Shown: positions 24,987 through 34,876, counted from the stretch's first letter. The stretch: DNA of 37,016 nt from Bacteroides pyogenes (GCF_014196225.1 NZ_JACIDI010000024.1:1-37016); one strand, 5' to 3'. Translations and numbers: made by a program. The notes: generated by a model not told the origin, from the sequence alone.

Positions 24987-26957
24987 TTAGAATCCAATTA
25001 CATTTTCAGCTGTTCCACCAGCAACCGTCGGCCATCCTGGGTTTTGATACAAAGGTGAAGAAGTTATATCTGAAACAATGGATGAAGTAATGGTAAACTG
25101 ACTAATACCAATAGGTGACAGATAATTAGCAGGGGTCCATTTTAAGCCATCGTATAATGCATTATTCTCCTTGACAATTTGGAAAGGACGTAAATAAACG
25201 CTCAACTCTGGGGATGAAACGTTGGGTGTACTTTCACTTTCACCGTCATAGTGTAAATTAGAATACCATTCCTTCATTTTACCCCATAACTTAAAACCCT
25301 CAACTTGGTAGGGTTGTTTTATCAACTGATCCATTGACCTCCAACGTCTCAAGTCATCCCAACGGAATCCCTCTGACATCAATTCACAGGCACGTTCTCT
25401 ACGTATATTAAACATAGTTTCATCAACCAACTTGCCGGCTGAATAGGCAGACAACAAATTACTTTCCTGCTTCATGTCGGTCATCTTAATCGTATGATTA
25501 TAATCATCATTTACTCCAGCGCGTTTGCGGATGGCTTTCCAATACTTATCTGCATATGGGTCGATTGAACCCTTCCGAATATAGCATGCTTCGATATAAT
25601 TCAAGTATGCTTCAACTGCACGATATTCAATTACACCGGCCACTTGATTATTCTGAATTTTATCATCAACAGACATTGTAAGACCTTTTTTGATATCATA
25701 ACCTGTTGTAGACTTATACTCGGCAGTTGTCAGAATCTGTGGCTCTGGAAAAAGGACATACTCACCATTATTAAGCTTACTCATCGGTTCATCCTTTATC
25801 TTCATGAACTGTACGAGGCGATTATCTCTACCTAGTTTCACATCTTCGAATGTTTCATCGCCTTTATAGTTTGTAGAATGATAGATCGGTGTACCATCTG
25901 ACATCAAAAAACTATTGACATAAGCGCGTGTATAACCAGTATTAGATCCTCCCTGTGTATGAGCAAAACCGTATCCTACTTTATAAGAAGAAGCATGCCC
26001 TGCACGCCAAAAGATTACCTCATCATATATAGAGAGATCTTTGTCTGCAAACATACGTGCATAAGGGTTAGACTCCTCTTCATAATTGGAAAAGTTATTT
26101 ACCGTCAAAGGAATTTTTTCAGCAATATACTTAGAAGCTGCCATTGATTCGTCTAAGAAAAATGCGATTTCTTCACCTATATTTAACTGAACATGTTTAT
26201 TATAGCTTTTCTTAGCGCCGGGCCATCCTTGTCCGCCTGGAACAAAAGGAGTTCCTTGAAAATATTTTAGCCAAGAACCTACATACAAAGCGACTCTAGA
26301 TTTCAACATGTAAGCGGCTTCCTTTGTTAAACGGTTACGTTTACTATCATCACTTGCATTCACTTCCATAAATTCGATAGCTTTATCCAAATCAGACAAG
26401 ATGAATCGAGCTACTTCTGTCATTGGTTTACGTTCATTGGCTTTTATTAAAGCATCCTTGTCATTCAGTGCAATAGTATGCTCAATAATCGGGAAATCGC
26501 CAAATTTCTTTAAACATTTGAAATAGGCATTCGCTCTGATCATATACATTTCACCTATATAATGCTTGATGTCAGTAATATTACCATGAATAGAGTTGCT
26601 TGCATATTTGGGAAGTACTTCATCAAAAAAATAGTTACAATTATAGATTTCCGTGAACCTCCAACCTCCATCACCATCAGGTGTTGTTTGGATTCCAGGA
26701 ACCCAACGACTGGGTCTACCCTCATTTGATACCTGAACATCGGTGTCATTGTCATCACGATAGATTCCTAAATTGTATCCATTACCAAAATGAGCACTGA
26801 AATTGTATTGAGTTAAGACGTATGTTCCTAGCTGGTCTGCCGTAAGGAAATAAGATTCCGGAGTAATCCTATCCAATGGTTCTCTATCGAGAAAATCATT
26901 ACAAGAGGTTACTGACAACACTAGTAACCCGCAGAATATATATTTAAGAGTATTCAT
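24987..26957 (-). CDS. SusD/RagB-family glycan-binding lipoprotein
   Basis: Surface lipoprotein that caps its SusC partner and captures glycan for import. The 656-residue protein has a lipobox ending LSVTSC (Cys19) and the family N-terminus NDFLDREPLDRITPESYF. It has the helical TPR-like core with YMIRANAYFKCLKKFGDFPI and the C-terminal region IRRERACELMSEGFRWDDLR, typical of SusD. It lies 10 bp after susC in the same operon. Large aromatic-rich loops are the likely glycan contacts; the ligand cannot be read, but the nearby fucosidase suggests a fucosylated host glycan. Confidence 0.96.
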   Translation of the reverse strand: MNTLKYIFCGLLVLSVTSCNDFLDREPLDRITPESYFLTADQLGTYVLTQYNFSAHFGNGYNLGIYRDDNDTDVQVSNEGRPSRWVPGIQTTPDGDGGWRFTEIYNCNYFFDEVLPKYASNSIHGNITDIKHYIGEMYMIRANAYFKCLKKFGDFPIIEHTIALNDKDALIKANERKPMTEVARFILSDLDKAIEFMEVNASDDSKRNRLTKEAAYMLKSRVALYVGSWLKYFQGTPFVPGGQGWPGAKKSYNKHVQLNIGEEIAFFLDESMAASKYIAEKIPLTVNNFSNYEEESNPYARMFADKDLSIYDEVIFWRAGHASSYKVGYGFAHTQGGSNTGYTRAYVNSFLMSDGTPIYHSTNYKGDETFEDVKLGRDNRLVQFMKIKDEPMSKLNNGEYVLFPEPQILTTAEYKSTTGYDIKKGLTMSVDDKIQNNQVAGVIEYRAVEAYLNYIEACYIRKGSIDPYADKYWKAIRKRAGVNDDYNHTIKMTDMKQESNLLSAYSAGKLVDETMFNIRRERACELMSEGFRWDDLRRWRSMDQLIKQPYQVEGFKLWGKMKEWYSNLHYDGESESTPNVSSPELSVYLRPFQIVKENNALYDGLKWTPANYLSPIGISQFTITSSIVSDITSSPLYQNPGWPTVAGGTAENVIGF

Positions 26958-26967
26958 ACTTTCTCTT

Positions 26968-29900
26968 TTAAAGTGAAATGTTTAAACCAAATGAAATAGC
27001 GGTTTTTAGAGGAGCGGCTTTACCTGAGCCTGCTGCGTATCCGTCCAAAACTTCTGGATCATATGCACCTGCTTTCAAACCAGATATGACAAACAGATTT
27101 TCTGCTGACACAAACATTCGCAAATGTTGTATACCCAGATTACTAATCCACTGTTTCGCAAATGTATAACCTAGTTGCACATTCTTACATCGCATATAAG
27201 CTGCATTCTGCAAGTAGAGCGAACTCACATGTTTGTTGTTGTTAGCGCTAGCACCCAAAAGCGGTCTGGGCAAATAACCGTTCACATTAGGGCCGAAGTA
27301 ACTATCTGTATCCGCAGGTCTGAAATAATCCATATTTTCTTTCAAACAGGTTGATTGCCAATAGCCTCTATCAGCACCCCACATATTCAATCCTGTCAAC
27401 CACTTGTCTCTTTTCAGTGTACCCTGGAAAAATATGCGAAAATCGAAACCTTTATAATCTGCATTGAGGGTTAAACCAAAGTTATAACGAGGAGTCTCGT
27501 TACCAATAATTTTTCTATCTCCTGTATTTCCTAAAACGCCCTGGCCTGCATCAATCTTGCCATCATCATTCAGGTCTTTGTACATGATATCACCGGCAGC
27601 CCAATTCATTCCAAGGGCATTTTGTCCTCCATTGGGAAGTGAAGCTAAATGCGATTGCATTTCTTCATTCGTTCTTGAGAGACCATTCGTTTCATAACCC
27701 CAAATTTCACCAAGCTTACATCCTTGATAATACTTTGAAATGTTATTTGTTTCATTAGGATAGGACAAAATAATGGACATTGCATCAGACATTACAAATG
27801 TAGCACTATATCCTAATCCACAAGAAAGTTTATTTCTCCATGTAACGCTTAATTCCCAGCCTTTTGTACGCATCTTAGCATTATTTGTATACGGAGAACT
27901 TACGCCTGCCGTGTTAGGCAATTCTTCACCTGGAGCAACCATATTGTTTGTATTACGCCAGAAATAGTCAAATGTGCCTACCAAACGATTGCTAAACAGA
28001 CCGAAGTCCAAACCTACATCATACGAAGTTACTTTCTCCCAAGTCAATAATGGAGAGATAGGAGCAGGTGGATTCGCTGTATTAGGTCGTTTCGAATTCA
28101 ACAACCAAGAACCATTCCCCATACCCAAGTTCATGGATGAATAGAACGGATAAATGTCATTAGTGCTTTGATTTCCCAAGCTAGCATACGAACCTCTTAA
28201 CTTTAAAGTCCCTATCACGTTATTGATTCTCTCCATAAACGATTCACGTGCAACATTCCATGCCAATGATACTGATGGATAATGTTTCCAGCGTTGGTCC
28301 TTCAAGAAACGCGAGCTACCGTCATAACGATACTTAACTTCCACCAGATAACGTCCCTTATAATCATAATTCACACTACCAAAGAAACCTGCTGTAGCCC
28401 ATTCATGCAAGTTGCTACCTATATTAAACTGGGTATTGGAAGTCGTATTTCCCAAAGTCGGGACACTCTCCGAAATCATACCATCTCGTGCAGCAACAAT
28501 GGACTTATATTTATTAAGTTCCGATTGAAAACCTGCCAACAGATCAAGATGATGATCATTGTTTAGACTAAAATCATACTTTGTGTAAATATTAGTATTT
28601 ATATAGTTGGTCTTATAGGAGGCCTCTTCAACACGTGAACGGCCACCCATACCATCGTCACGATCCATGTTAAAATATGAACCATCTTCTTTTCGTTCTT
28701 TAATTACTTTCCAGTCACTATGAATATCCTGACGATCTACGCGTAAATTACCTTCCAAGAATATCTTCCATCTCTTAACAGGTTCCAGTACAATTGAAAG
28801 CTGCTGATATAAAATATCCAGATCATCTGTGTGATCACCTCCATTGACCATTTCATTAAGCTGAGACTCCTTATTGAAAATTCCGTCAGGAGTATAGACT
28901 GAGTTGGAAGGCCGACGACGCGGCATACTGTGATAATAAACTGGATTCATCTGATAAGTAGGCGCATCATAATTCTTTCTGGAGAACTTCATATTATAAT
29001 TAACTTTCATCCAGGGGAATGGATCTGCATTGATTTTACCATTCAAAGTATAACGTTGCAAACCCTCGTTACCATAATTCTGGTCACTACCTAAGTTCTG
29101 ATAGTTTGCAGAAATATAATAACGCATAGTCTCTGAACCACCATCGATACTCATATTGTGTTCTTGAGAAAAACTCCAATCTTTATAATAAATATCAAAC
29201 CACTCCGTGTTTCCCCAAGACTGCATGTTCTTTTTCCAAACACCATTACCATCGTACTCGGTAGAATAATCTATCCTTCCTTCCATGAAATCCTTTGTCT
29301 TTTGCAAAACCTCGTCTGAGTAGAAAGCACCCAATCCGGAATTTCTTGCTACTTCGTTAAAATATTGTGCAAAATCATAACCATTAACGAATGAAGGGAG
29401 ATTAGTAGGAGTTTCCCAACGTAGATTATTACTATAATTAACTGAGACCTTTCCTTTTTTACCCGACTTGGTAGTGATCATAATCACACCAAACGCAGCA
29501 CGAGAGCCATAGATAGCAGCTGATCCGCCATCCTTAAGAATAGAAATATTTTCAACATCCTGTATATTAATCATGTTCAAATCACCCGGTGTACCATCTA
29601 TCAGAACCAAAGGTGCAGAGGAAGAACCTTCACCAATAGTTCCAGTACCACGAATATTAATAGAAGGATTACTGTTTAATGCACCTCCCATATTTGCAGC
29701 CGTTATATTCAAACCCGGTGAAATGCCTTGAAGTGCTTGAGAAATATTGGCTACCGAACGACCTGAGATTTCTTTGGAATCTACTGTGGCAACAGCTGCA
29801 GTCAAGCTACTTTTCTTTTGAGTACCAAAAGCCACAACTACAACTTCATCTAGGCTTTTGTTATCTTCCTTTAATTGAACGGTAACACTCTTTTTACCTT

Positions 29901-30408
29901 TGACAGATACATTTTCTTCAGCACACCCAATATAACTGATTTGCAGCACAGCATTATCAGCTACAATCAAAGTGAAGTTACCATCAATATCAGTAATTGT
30001 TCCATTTGTCGTTCCCTTTTCTAATACGTTAGCACCGATAACTGGTTGTCCTTGATTATCAATAACCTTACCTTGAACGGTTATTTTCTTTTCTTGAGCA
30101 CTTTTTGCTGAGGATAAGACTATCTGTTTATTTTCTTTTATCACATAGGCAATCCCAGTCTGATCCTTAATCTGATCCAACAAGACACGGATATCAGTAT
30201 CCTTTACTGAAACAGATATTTTTTTAGAAAGTCCAGAAAGTTCATTGTTATAGAAAAAACGATAGTCACTTACATTTTCTATTTCTGTGATGACATCGAG
30301 AGCTATCTTATTCTGCAATTTCAATGAGATTTGGGCTGACAAGGTTGTTATACCTGAAATCAGACAAAATCCCCCAATAGCTATACATCTTTTTGTATAA
30401 TTCTGCAT
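26968..30408 (-). CDS. SusC/RagA-family TonB-dependent transporter with N-terminal STN domain
   Basis: Outer-membrane importer for oligosaccharides. The 1146-residue protein begins with a signal peptide (about 1-25). Then come an STN signalling domain (about 30-95, ISLKLQNKIALDVITEIENV), a carboxypeptidase-D-like domain (about 112-185, VQGKVIDNQGQPVIGANVLE), the plug (about 195-315, VVVVAFGTQKKSSLTAAVAT) and a 22-strand barrel ending in the typical SFGLNISL. The STN domain is the part that contacts FecR anti-sigma factors, and a FecR/ECF-sigma pair lies directly upstream, so substrate transport probably induces its own operon. A candidate antisense RNA lies opposite the leader. Confidence 0.97.
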   Translation of the reverse strand: MQNYTKRCIAIGGFCLISGITTLSAQISLKLQNKIALDVITEIENVSDYRFFYNNELSGLSKKISVSVKDTDIRVLLDQIKDQTGIAYVIKENKQIVLSSAKSAQEKKITVQGKVIDNQGQPVIGANVLEKGTTNGTITDIDGNFTLIVADNAVLQISYIGCAEENVSVKGKKSVTVQLKEDNKSLDEVVVVAFGTQKKSSLTAAVATVDSKEISGRSVANISQALQGISPGLNITAANMGGALNSNPSINIRGTGTIGEGSSSAPLVLIDGTPGDLNMINIQDVENISILKDGGSAAIYGSRAAFGVIMITTKSGKKGKVSVNYSNNLRWETPTNLPSFVNGYDFAQYFNEVARNSGLGAFYSDEVLQKTKDFMEGRIDYSTEYDGNGVWKKNMQSWGNTEWFDIYYKDWSFSQEHNMSIDGGSETMRYYISANYQNLGSDQNYGNEGLQRYTLNGKINADPFPWMKVNYNMKFSRKNYDAPTYQMNPVYYHSMPRRRPSNSVYTPDGIFNKESQLNEMVNGGDHTDDLDILYQQLSIVLEPVKRWKIFLEGNLRVDRQDIHSDWKVIKERKEDGSYFNMDRDDGMGGRSRVEEASYKTNYINTNIYTKYDFSLNNDHHLDLLAGFQSELNKYKSIVAARDGMISESVPTLGNTTSNTQFNIGSNLHEWATAGFFGSVNYDYKGRYLVEVKYRYDGSSRFLKDQRWKHYPSVSLAWNVARESFMERINNVIGTLKLRGSYASLGNQSTNDIYPFYSSMNLGMGNGSWLLNSKRPNTANPPAPISPLLTWEKVTSYDVGLDFGLFSNRLVGTFDYFWRNTNNMVAPGEELPNTAGVSSPYTNNAKMRTKGWELSVTWRNKLSCGLGYSATFVMSDAMSIILSYPNETNNISKYYQGCKLGEIWGYETNGLSRTNEEMQSHLASLPNGGQNALGMNWAAGDIMYKDLNDDGKIDAGQGVLGNTGDRKIIGNETPRYNFGLTLNADYKGFDFRIFFQGTLKRDKWLTGLNMWGADRGYWQSTCLKENMDYFRPADTDSYFGPNVNGYLPRPLLGASANNNKHVSSLYLQNAAYMRCKNVQLGYTFAKQWISNLGIQHLRMFVSAENLFVISGLKAGAYDPEVLDGYAAGSGKAAPLKTAISFGLNISL

Positions 30409-30470
30409 GTTTTTCTTTTTTTAGTATTCTTATTACTAAGGTGTAATTAAAATTGCAGTAACTTTGCATC

Positions 30471-30561
30471 GAAATCAATTGCAAGAGGTTTCATGCAAAA
30501 TCACTTTGCGGAAATCGGTGCGTCCTGTCGGACCACCGGTTTCTTTAGGACCATCTCTTTT
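30471..30561 (+). ncRNA. candidate antisense small RNA opposite the susC leader (DonS-like)
   Basis: On the plus strand, TAACTTTG at 30459-30466 fits the Bacteroides -7 box. About 40 bases past the predicted start is a strong hairpin (30511-30520 with 30534-30543, plus inner GTCC/GGAC, one bulged C). After another 11 bases comes a run of seven Ts (about 30555-30561). The roughly 90-base product would be complementary to the susC leader between fecR and susC. Antisense RNAs at this position repress ECF-sigma-controlled PULs such as Don in B. fragilis. There is no good -33 TTG, and the T run is not directly at the stem. Confidence 0.45.
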
Positions 30562-30591
30562 TTTACATAGGCATTAGATTTAAATTAAACA

Positions 30592-31602
30592 TTAATTTCC
30601 TTTTATTCTTATTGTGCTATTTTCTTTTATGTAAGAAATAGGTGCGGTCAAGCTAATGAGCTCAATAACGTTATCCAAGCTATTATTCTTAATAACACCA
30701 GAGAACTTATGTGATTTAACATCCTCTGATTCAAACTCAATAGAAACATTGTAGAGTCTGTTCAAGAGAACAGCAATTTCTTCCAATGACTCACCATTAA
30801 AGACGATTTCATTATTTCTCCACATAGCGGTGCGCTTACTATTACCATGCTCTATGTGCAATTTATTTTGGCTCTTATTATACACAAGGCTTTCATCTGG
30901 TTTCAAGAGATAGGAGCTATCTCCTACCTCTGTTCTAATAGAGCCATTGATTAAGGTTGCAATGCTCAATTTGTCTTCTCTATAGGCTTTTACATTAAAT
31001 GAAGTCCCCAACACTTTAATTGATAACTGCCCAGCATCTACAATGAACTCTTTAGTGCTATCCTTGGCCACATCAAAGTAAGCTTCACCAATGAGCTTTA
31101 CTGATCGATTTTTCTCTCCGAATAAATTGTTATATTCTAAAGTTGTGTTGGAATTCAACCAGACTTTTGTTCCATCAGCTAAAATCACACTTGCACGTTG
31201 ACCTTTGTCTGCAATAACAACAAACTTTTTAGTGGCTAATTTCATATTAGTTCGGTCGTGGCCGAAGTAAACTCCTAAAAATGTTGAACTAACCATTATC
31301 AAGGTAATAACTGCCGCATAACACGACCATTTTATCCAAGTTATCTTTATAGAGAAGAATCTATTATTCCACTCATCATTAGTGCTCTTAATGTTGGTGT
31401 TAAGCTTGTTTGATACGCGTTGTAAAACGTCCTGCGGTACTTTACAACCTTTTGATTTAATCCAACATTGCATATAATATTCGTCAAGGTTCTCTTTTGC
31501 TTCTTGGCGCTGAAAACCTGATAAGAATTCACGCAATTCCTCCTTTTTTAGAGAACCTTGCATAAAACGTTTGAGTAAGATGATAAAAAGTTCTTTTTCC
31601 AT
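30592..31602 (-). CDS. FecR-family anti-sigma factor
   Basis: A 336-residue single-pass inner-membrane protein that holds the adjacent ECF sigma factor and is triggered by the SusC STN domain. The N-terminal cytoplasmic sigma-binding part (1-90) is followed by one membrane helix (about 92-113). The periplasmic FecR domain contains DKGQRASVILADGTKVWLNS and GEAYFDVAKDSTKEFIVDAG. A C-terminal DUF4974/STN-like end has SLEEIAVLLNRLYNVSIEFE. It follows the sigma gene by 56 bp and precedes susC by 183 bp, where the candidate antisense RNA lies. Confidence 0.95.
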   Translation of the reverse strand: MEKELFIILLKRFMQGSLKKEELREFLSGFQRQEAKENLDEYYMQCWIKSKGCKVPQDVLQRVSNKLNTNIKSTNDEWNNRFFSIKITWIKWSCYAAVITLIMVSSTFLGVYFGHDRTNMKLATKKFVVIADKGQRASVILADGTKVWLNSNTTLEYNNLFGEKNRSVKLIGEAYFDVAKDSTKEFIVDAGQLSIKVLGTSFNVKAYREDKLSIATLINGSIRTEVGDSSYLLKPDESLVYNKSQNKLHIEHGNSKRTAMWRNNEIVFNGESLEEIAVLLNRLYNVSIEFESEDVKSHKFSGVIKNNSLDNVIELISLTAPISYIKENSTIRIKGN

Positions 31603-31658
31603 ATGCTATTAAGGTATATCCCTGAAATGAATAAAGACCTTACAAGAGGTTTAAAGAA

Positions 31659-32234
31659 TTAATTTATATTAACTATTAATAAATGAAGAATGATAAACAT
31701 TTCAATCCTGCTTTTCAAGAACTTCAGGGCGCGATAAATTTGTGTTTCTACAGTCTTTTCTGAAATAGATAGTTTGTTTGCTATGGCTTTATTTGAAAGC
31801 AACTGGAATCTACTAAGGATAAATATTTCCCTTCGAGATGGAGGAAGTTCATCTAATAAACAATTAACATAACATTGCAAAGATTCAGTTTCAATAATTC
31901 TATCTGCACGATTATCATCCTCAACATCTATATCTATCTCCTCCAATAAAGTGATTGCAGAATGAGTCAATCTTTTATTTAATTCTTTATAAACGAGATG
32001 CCTAGCAATAGTAAATAAATAGGAATTAAAATCCTTCTCCAAATCTATATGCGACCTGCCTTCCCACAACTTCAAAAAAAAGGTTTGGAGTAGGTCTTCT
32101 GCTACGCTAGAACAGTCTCCCAAAGTAGAAAGCAGAAAGCCATAAATTCGGCCACTGTAAGCACGATATATCGACTCAAAGGCCTGTTCATCTCCGTCCT
32201 TTAGTCTTTCCAATACTCTTTTATTAATAGTCAT
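31659..32234 (-). CDS. ECF RNA polymerase sigma-70 factor
   Basis: A 191-residue alternative sigma factor for the PUL. Region 2 is FESIYRAYSGRIYGFLLSTL followed by EDLLQTFFLKLWEGR. Region 4 is LPPSRREIFILSRFQLLSNK followed by AIANKLSISEKTVETQIYRA, with a clear helix-turn-helix. The C-terminus is hydrophobic (FIILHLLIVNIN). It is upstream of and cotranscribed with the FecR gene, forming the standard trans-envelope switch with SusC. The 231-bp gap above it, up to the fucosidase, contains that gene's terminator and no obvious TAnnTTTG box. Confidence 0.96.
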   Translation of the reverse strand: MTINKRVLERLKDGDEQAFESIYRAYSGRIYGFLLSTLGDCSSVAEDLLQTFFLKLWEGRSHIDLEKDFNSYLFTIARHLVYKELNKRLTHSAITLLEEIDIDVEDDNRADRIIETESLQCYVNCLLDELPPSRREIFILSRFQLLSNKAIANKLSISEKTVETQIYRALKFLKSRIEMFIILHLLIVNIN

Positions 32235-32401
32235 AACTTACTTCCGTATTTATTGTGTTGTCTTGAGCATTAAGTTACAAAAAAATTAGATGAAAATAAA
32301 GACTGAGTCTACTTGAAGCATTGTTTTTTACATAAGTTAATACATTGTAGGTGTATAAACATTGAAGAAAACCTTGTTATAAATGTGACAATATGATAAA
32401 A

Positions 32402-32449
32402 CAAGAAAAACCCATCTAGACAGTATTTATCGAATTAAAGTCTAGATGG
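32402..32449 (-). terminator. intrinsic terminator of the fucosidase gene
   Basis: On the minus strand a perfect 10-bp stem (32449-32440 with 32421-32412) around an 18-base loop is followed by GGGTTTTTCTTG. It lies 17 bp after the fucosidase stop and separates this gene from the sigma-FecR-susCD genes. Confidence 0.85.
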
Positions 32450-32465
32450 ATTTAAAAAGTACCAA

Positions 32466-33803
32466 TTATTTTTTTATCGTCAAAATAATGATTTTATCTA
32501 TTGCAGGTTGTAGATGTTTTGTGTAAAGAACAATACCATCTTTAATTTTTTGGAACGGAACATTTTCCTTTGTATCAAAAGTAATAGCTGAGACAATCTG
32601 CTCACTTAATGGTAATGTAATGTGCTGAGGCATCACATCCGAAAGGATATGAACATACAACTTATTATCTTTGATAGTGGTAGTACCCCAAAATGCCTTT
32701 TTAACGGTTCCTGGAGTAGTAGCATAAATAGTCTCTCCATATTGTTTTAGCCATTCTCCTATACCTTTCAGGCGCTCTTTTGCAAGTAATGGAATCTCAC
32801 CATTAGGTTGAGGTCCGATATTAATCAATAAATTAGCACCCTTACCTGCTGTAGAAACTAACAAACGAACGAGATCTTTTACTGATTTGTAATTTTGGTC
32901 CGTTACGCGATAACCCCACATTCCGTTCATTGTCTGGCAAGTTTCTAAAGGGAGATTGCCTATTTTTGAGTCTTTAGAAAAACCGGCACTGTTTTCACCG
33001 GGAAGATCACGCTCAAACATTTGAAAATCTTCACCAGGATTGGGATATTTGTGATGATTATTTCCAATCAAGCATGCAGGCTGAAGCTTATGAATCAATT
33101 CATATTGCTCTGACAATCTCCAATCAAAACCTGTAGGTTGGTCCCACATTCCGTCAAACCAAATTGCACCAATAGGTCCATAATTCGTTAACAGTTCTGT
33201 AAGCTGGTTATTCATGAATTTATAATAAGAATTCCAGTTTCCATGACTTTGTCTACCGGTTCGATGACCTGTAGAACCTAATGGATAATAATCTTCTCTA
33301 GTCCAGTCCAAGTGAGAATAATAAAGATGCAAGCGCATATCTTGCTTTTGACAAGCATCAGCAAGCTCCTTAACTATATCTCGTTTAAAAGGTGTGGCAT
33401 CTACAATGTTATAGTTGGAATACTTAGTTTTGAACATAGAGAAACTGTCATGATGACGAGTGGTAAAGCAAATGTACTTTGCACCGGCATCCTTGAATGT
33501 CGTAATCCATTCATTGGCATCAAAACGTGATGGATAAAAGCCTGAAGCTGCTTTAGCATATTCACGATGGTCTATTCCTGCATCATTCATAAACCATTCG
33601 CCTTGGCCAAACATACTATAAATGCCCCAATGCAGGAAAATACCGAATTTGCAATCAGCAAACTTCTGTCTACTTTTAAGATTATCTGGCGTTGGTTGAT
33701 ATTGAGCGATAATGGAAGTATTTACACTCAACATAACCACTAGACTAAATAGAAGAGCCTTCATTCTTATGGACAATGTCCATATATTTATATTTTTTCT
33801 CAT
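32466..33803 (-). CDS. exported GH29 alpha-L-fucosidase
   Basis: Hydrolyses terminal alpha-L-fucose from glycans with retention of configuration. The 445-residue protein uses the ATG at 33803, with AAGGAAA upstream. This gives a long n-region before the signal peptide core (about 14-34, MKALLFSLVVMLSVNTSIIAQ without the last residue); Met14 is an alternative start. GH29 motifs are present: FGIFLHWGIYSM, the RHHDSFSMFKTKYSNYN segment, HLYYSHLDW and GPIGAIWFDGMWD with the catalytic Asp. A C-terminal beta domain follows from about 360. It is probably periplasmic. It has its own terminator, so it is regulated separately from the sigma/SusCD unit although it is adjacent on the same strand. Confidence 0.95.
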   Translation of the reverse strand: MRKNINIWTLSIRMKALLFSLVVMLSVNTSIIAQYQPTPDNLKSRQKFADCKFGIFLHWGIYSMFGQGEWFMNDAGIDHREYAKAASGFYPSRFDANEWITTFKDAGAKYICFTTRHHDSFSMFKTKYSNYNIVDATPFKRDIVKELADACQKQDMRLHLYYSHLDWTREDYYPLGSTGHRTGRQSHGNWNSYYKFMNNQLTELLTNYGPIGAIWFDGMWDQPTGFDWRLSEQYELIHKLQPACLIGNNHHKYPNPGEDFQMFERDLPGENSAGFSKDSKIGNLPLETCQTMNGMWGYRVTDQNYKSVKDLVRLLVSTAGKGANLLINIGPQPNGEIPLLAKERLKGIGEWLKQYGETIYATTPGTVKKAFWGTTTIKDNKLYVHILSDVMPQHITLPLSEQIVSAITFDTKENVPFQKIKDGIVLYTKHLQPAIDKIIILTIKK

Positions 33804-34002
33804 TATGGTTTCCTTTATTAATAGGTATAAAATTACTTATCACCTAAAAAAGTGATAGTCTTACTAAATAATAAAAGCACAATAAGAATGTACAAAAATA
33901 CAATTTTAACCGACAGATTTGCTAGTAAAACAAGCATTTAATACAATTTCACATTTTATTGAAAAGGCAAAAGATTTTTGTGTTGAATATATAAACGTTT
34001 CA

Positions 34003-34289
34003 CTAGTCGTAGATTTCAGGATACTTCTTCCGGATATTCACGTCAGTAAGTGTTATCTCAGAATCGGGCAGCACGTTCTTTGGCAGGCTGCATTTCCATT
34101 TTAAGCATTTGAAATCTACATTCTTTTTGGCTCTTAAAGCGAAAAAAGAATCATGCAGATGTATCGTGTATAGTTCTTTAAAGGTATTATAATCACGATC
34201 TAATACGTGGTAAGACCCTGATTTATAAGGAATACTCTCATTGCTTTCGAGTCATGGACGGATGCTGTCGTGATATGAAAGAATGCCGG
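34003..34289 (-). pseudogene. IS4-type transposase relic
   Basis: Read across one frameshift (about 34236-34243), the minus strand encodes PAFFHITTASVHDSKAM, then SIPYKSGSYHVLDRDYNTF, then a KELYTIHLHDSFFALRAKKN segment. These match the middle of the DDE domain of IS4-family transposases, including the VHD and LDRDY (catalytic Asp) regions. It stops at 34003 with no C-terminal part, and no N-terminal part or terminal inverted repeats were found. It is a dead insertion-sequence fragment. Surrounding bases 33804-34002 and 34290-34766 hold no other recognisable gene. Confidence 0.75.
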
Positions 34290-34766
34290 TTCTTGTGATT
34301 CCGGGATATGCTACAGATAGTTACTTTAGAATGAAGTGACAGCAGAAAGTGGAGGATGTAAATTAAACTAGATCAGGAGAGAATAAAATATTGACTTTGC
34401 TGACACAGTTTTTTATGAAAGAAAAGTTTGATTTTAAGAGTAACCTGAGTTTGACCTAAGCGATTTGAATTTCGTTAGGTTTCCTAATTTTCTCTATATT
34501 TAGTTTCGGTTTTTTAGATATTAAGTTTGTAAGCAATTAAGCCGTTGATGAGGTTGACAACAAAATTATTGATACTTCTGTGTTCTATTTGACATACGTT
34601 CTTGAATAAGTCTAAATTTTTACATAAAAACAAAGCAGACAGTAAAAAAGCAGTTTGGAAATGTTTAATAGCGTTTGCTTTCTTTGGTGTTTCTTTTCAG
34701 TTTGCAAAAGTAAAGGAAATATTAGTCCCGAATATTCGACAAATAGCTCTTTTGTTTTATGAAATT

Positions 34767-34858
34767 ATTCGTCTGTCGGTTGTGTTTTATTCGTCTGCCG
34801 TTCGAGAGACGAATAAAACGCAATCGACAGACGAATGGAACACGAACGGCAGACGAAT
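34767..34858. repeat. long hairpin repeat, copy B
   Basis: Second copy of the 92-bp block at 8127-8218. The arms are 34767-34799 and 34804-34836 around loop GTTC, and the 22-base tail (34837-34858) differs from copy A at two positions. The arms here are imperfect: two mismatches beside the loop and two positions that keep G-T pairing. Confidence 0.85.
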
Positions 34859-34876
34859 AACTTTTATAGTAAAAAT

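Noticed and set aside
34480..34600. Minus-strand stretch readable as INNFVVNLINGLIAYKL, possibly an IS4 terminal part
   Set aside because: It lies on the wrong side of the DDE fragment for a C-terminus and is interrupted by stops; resemblance too weak.
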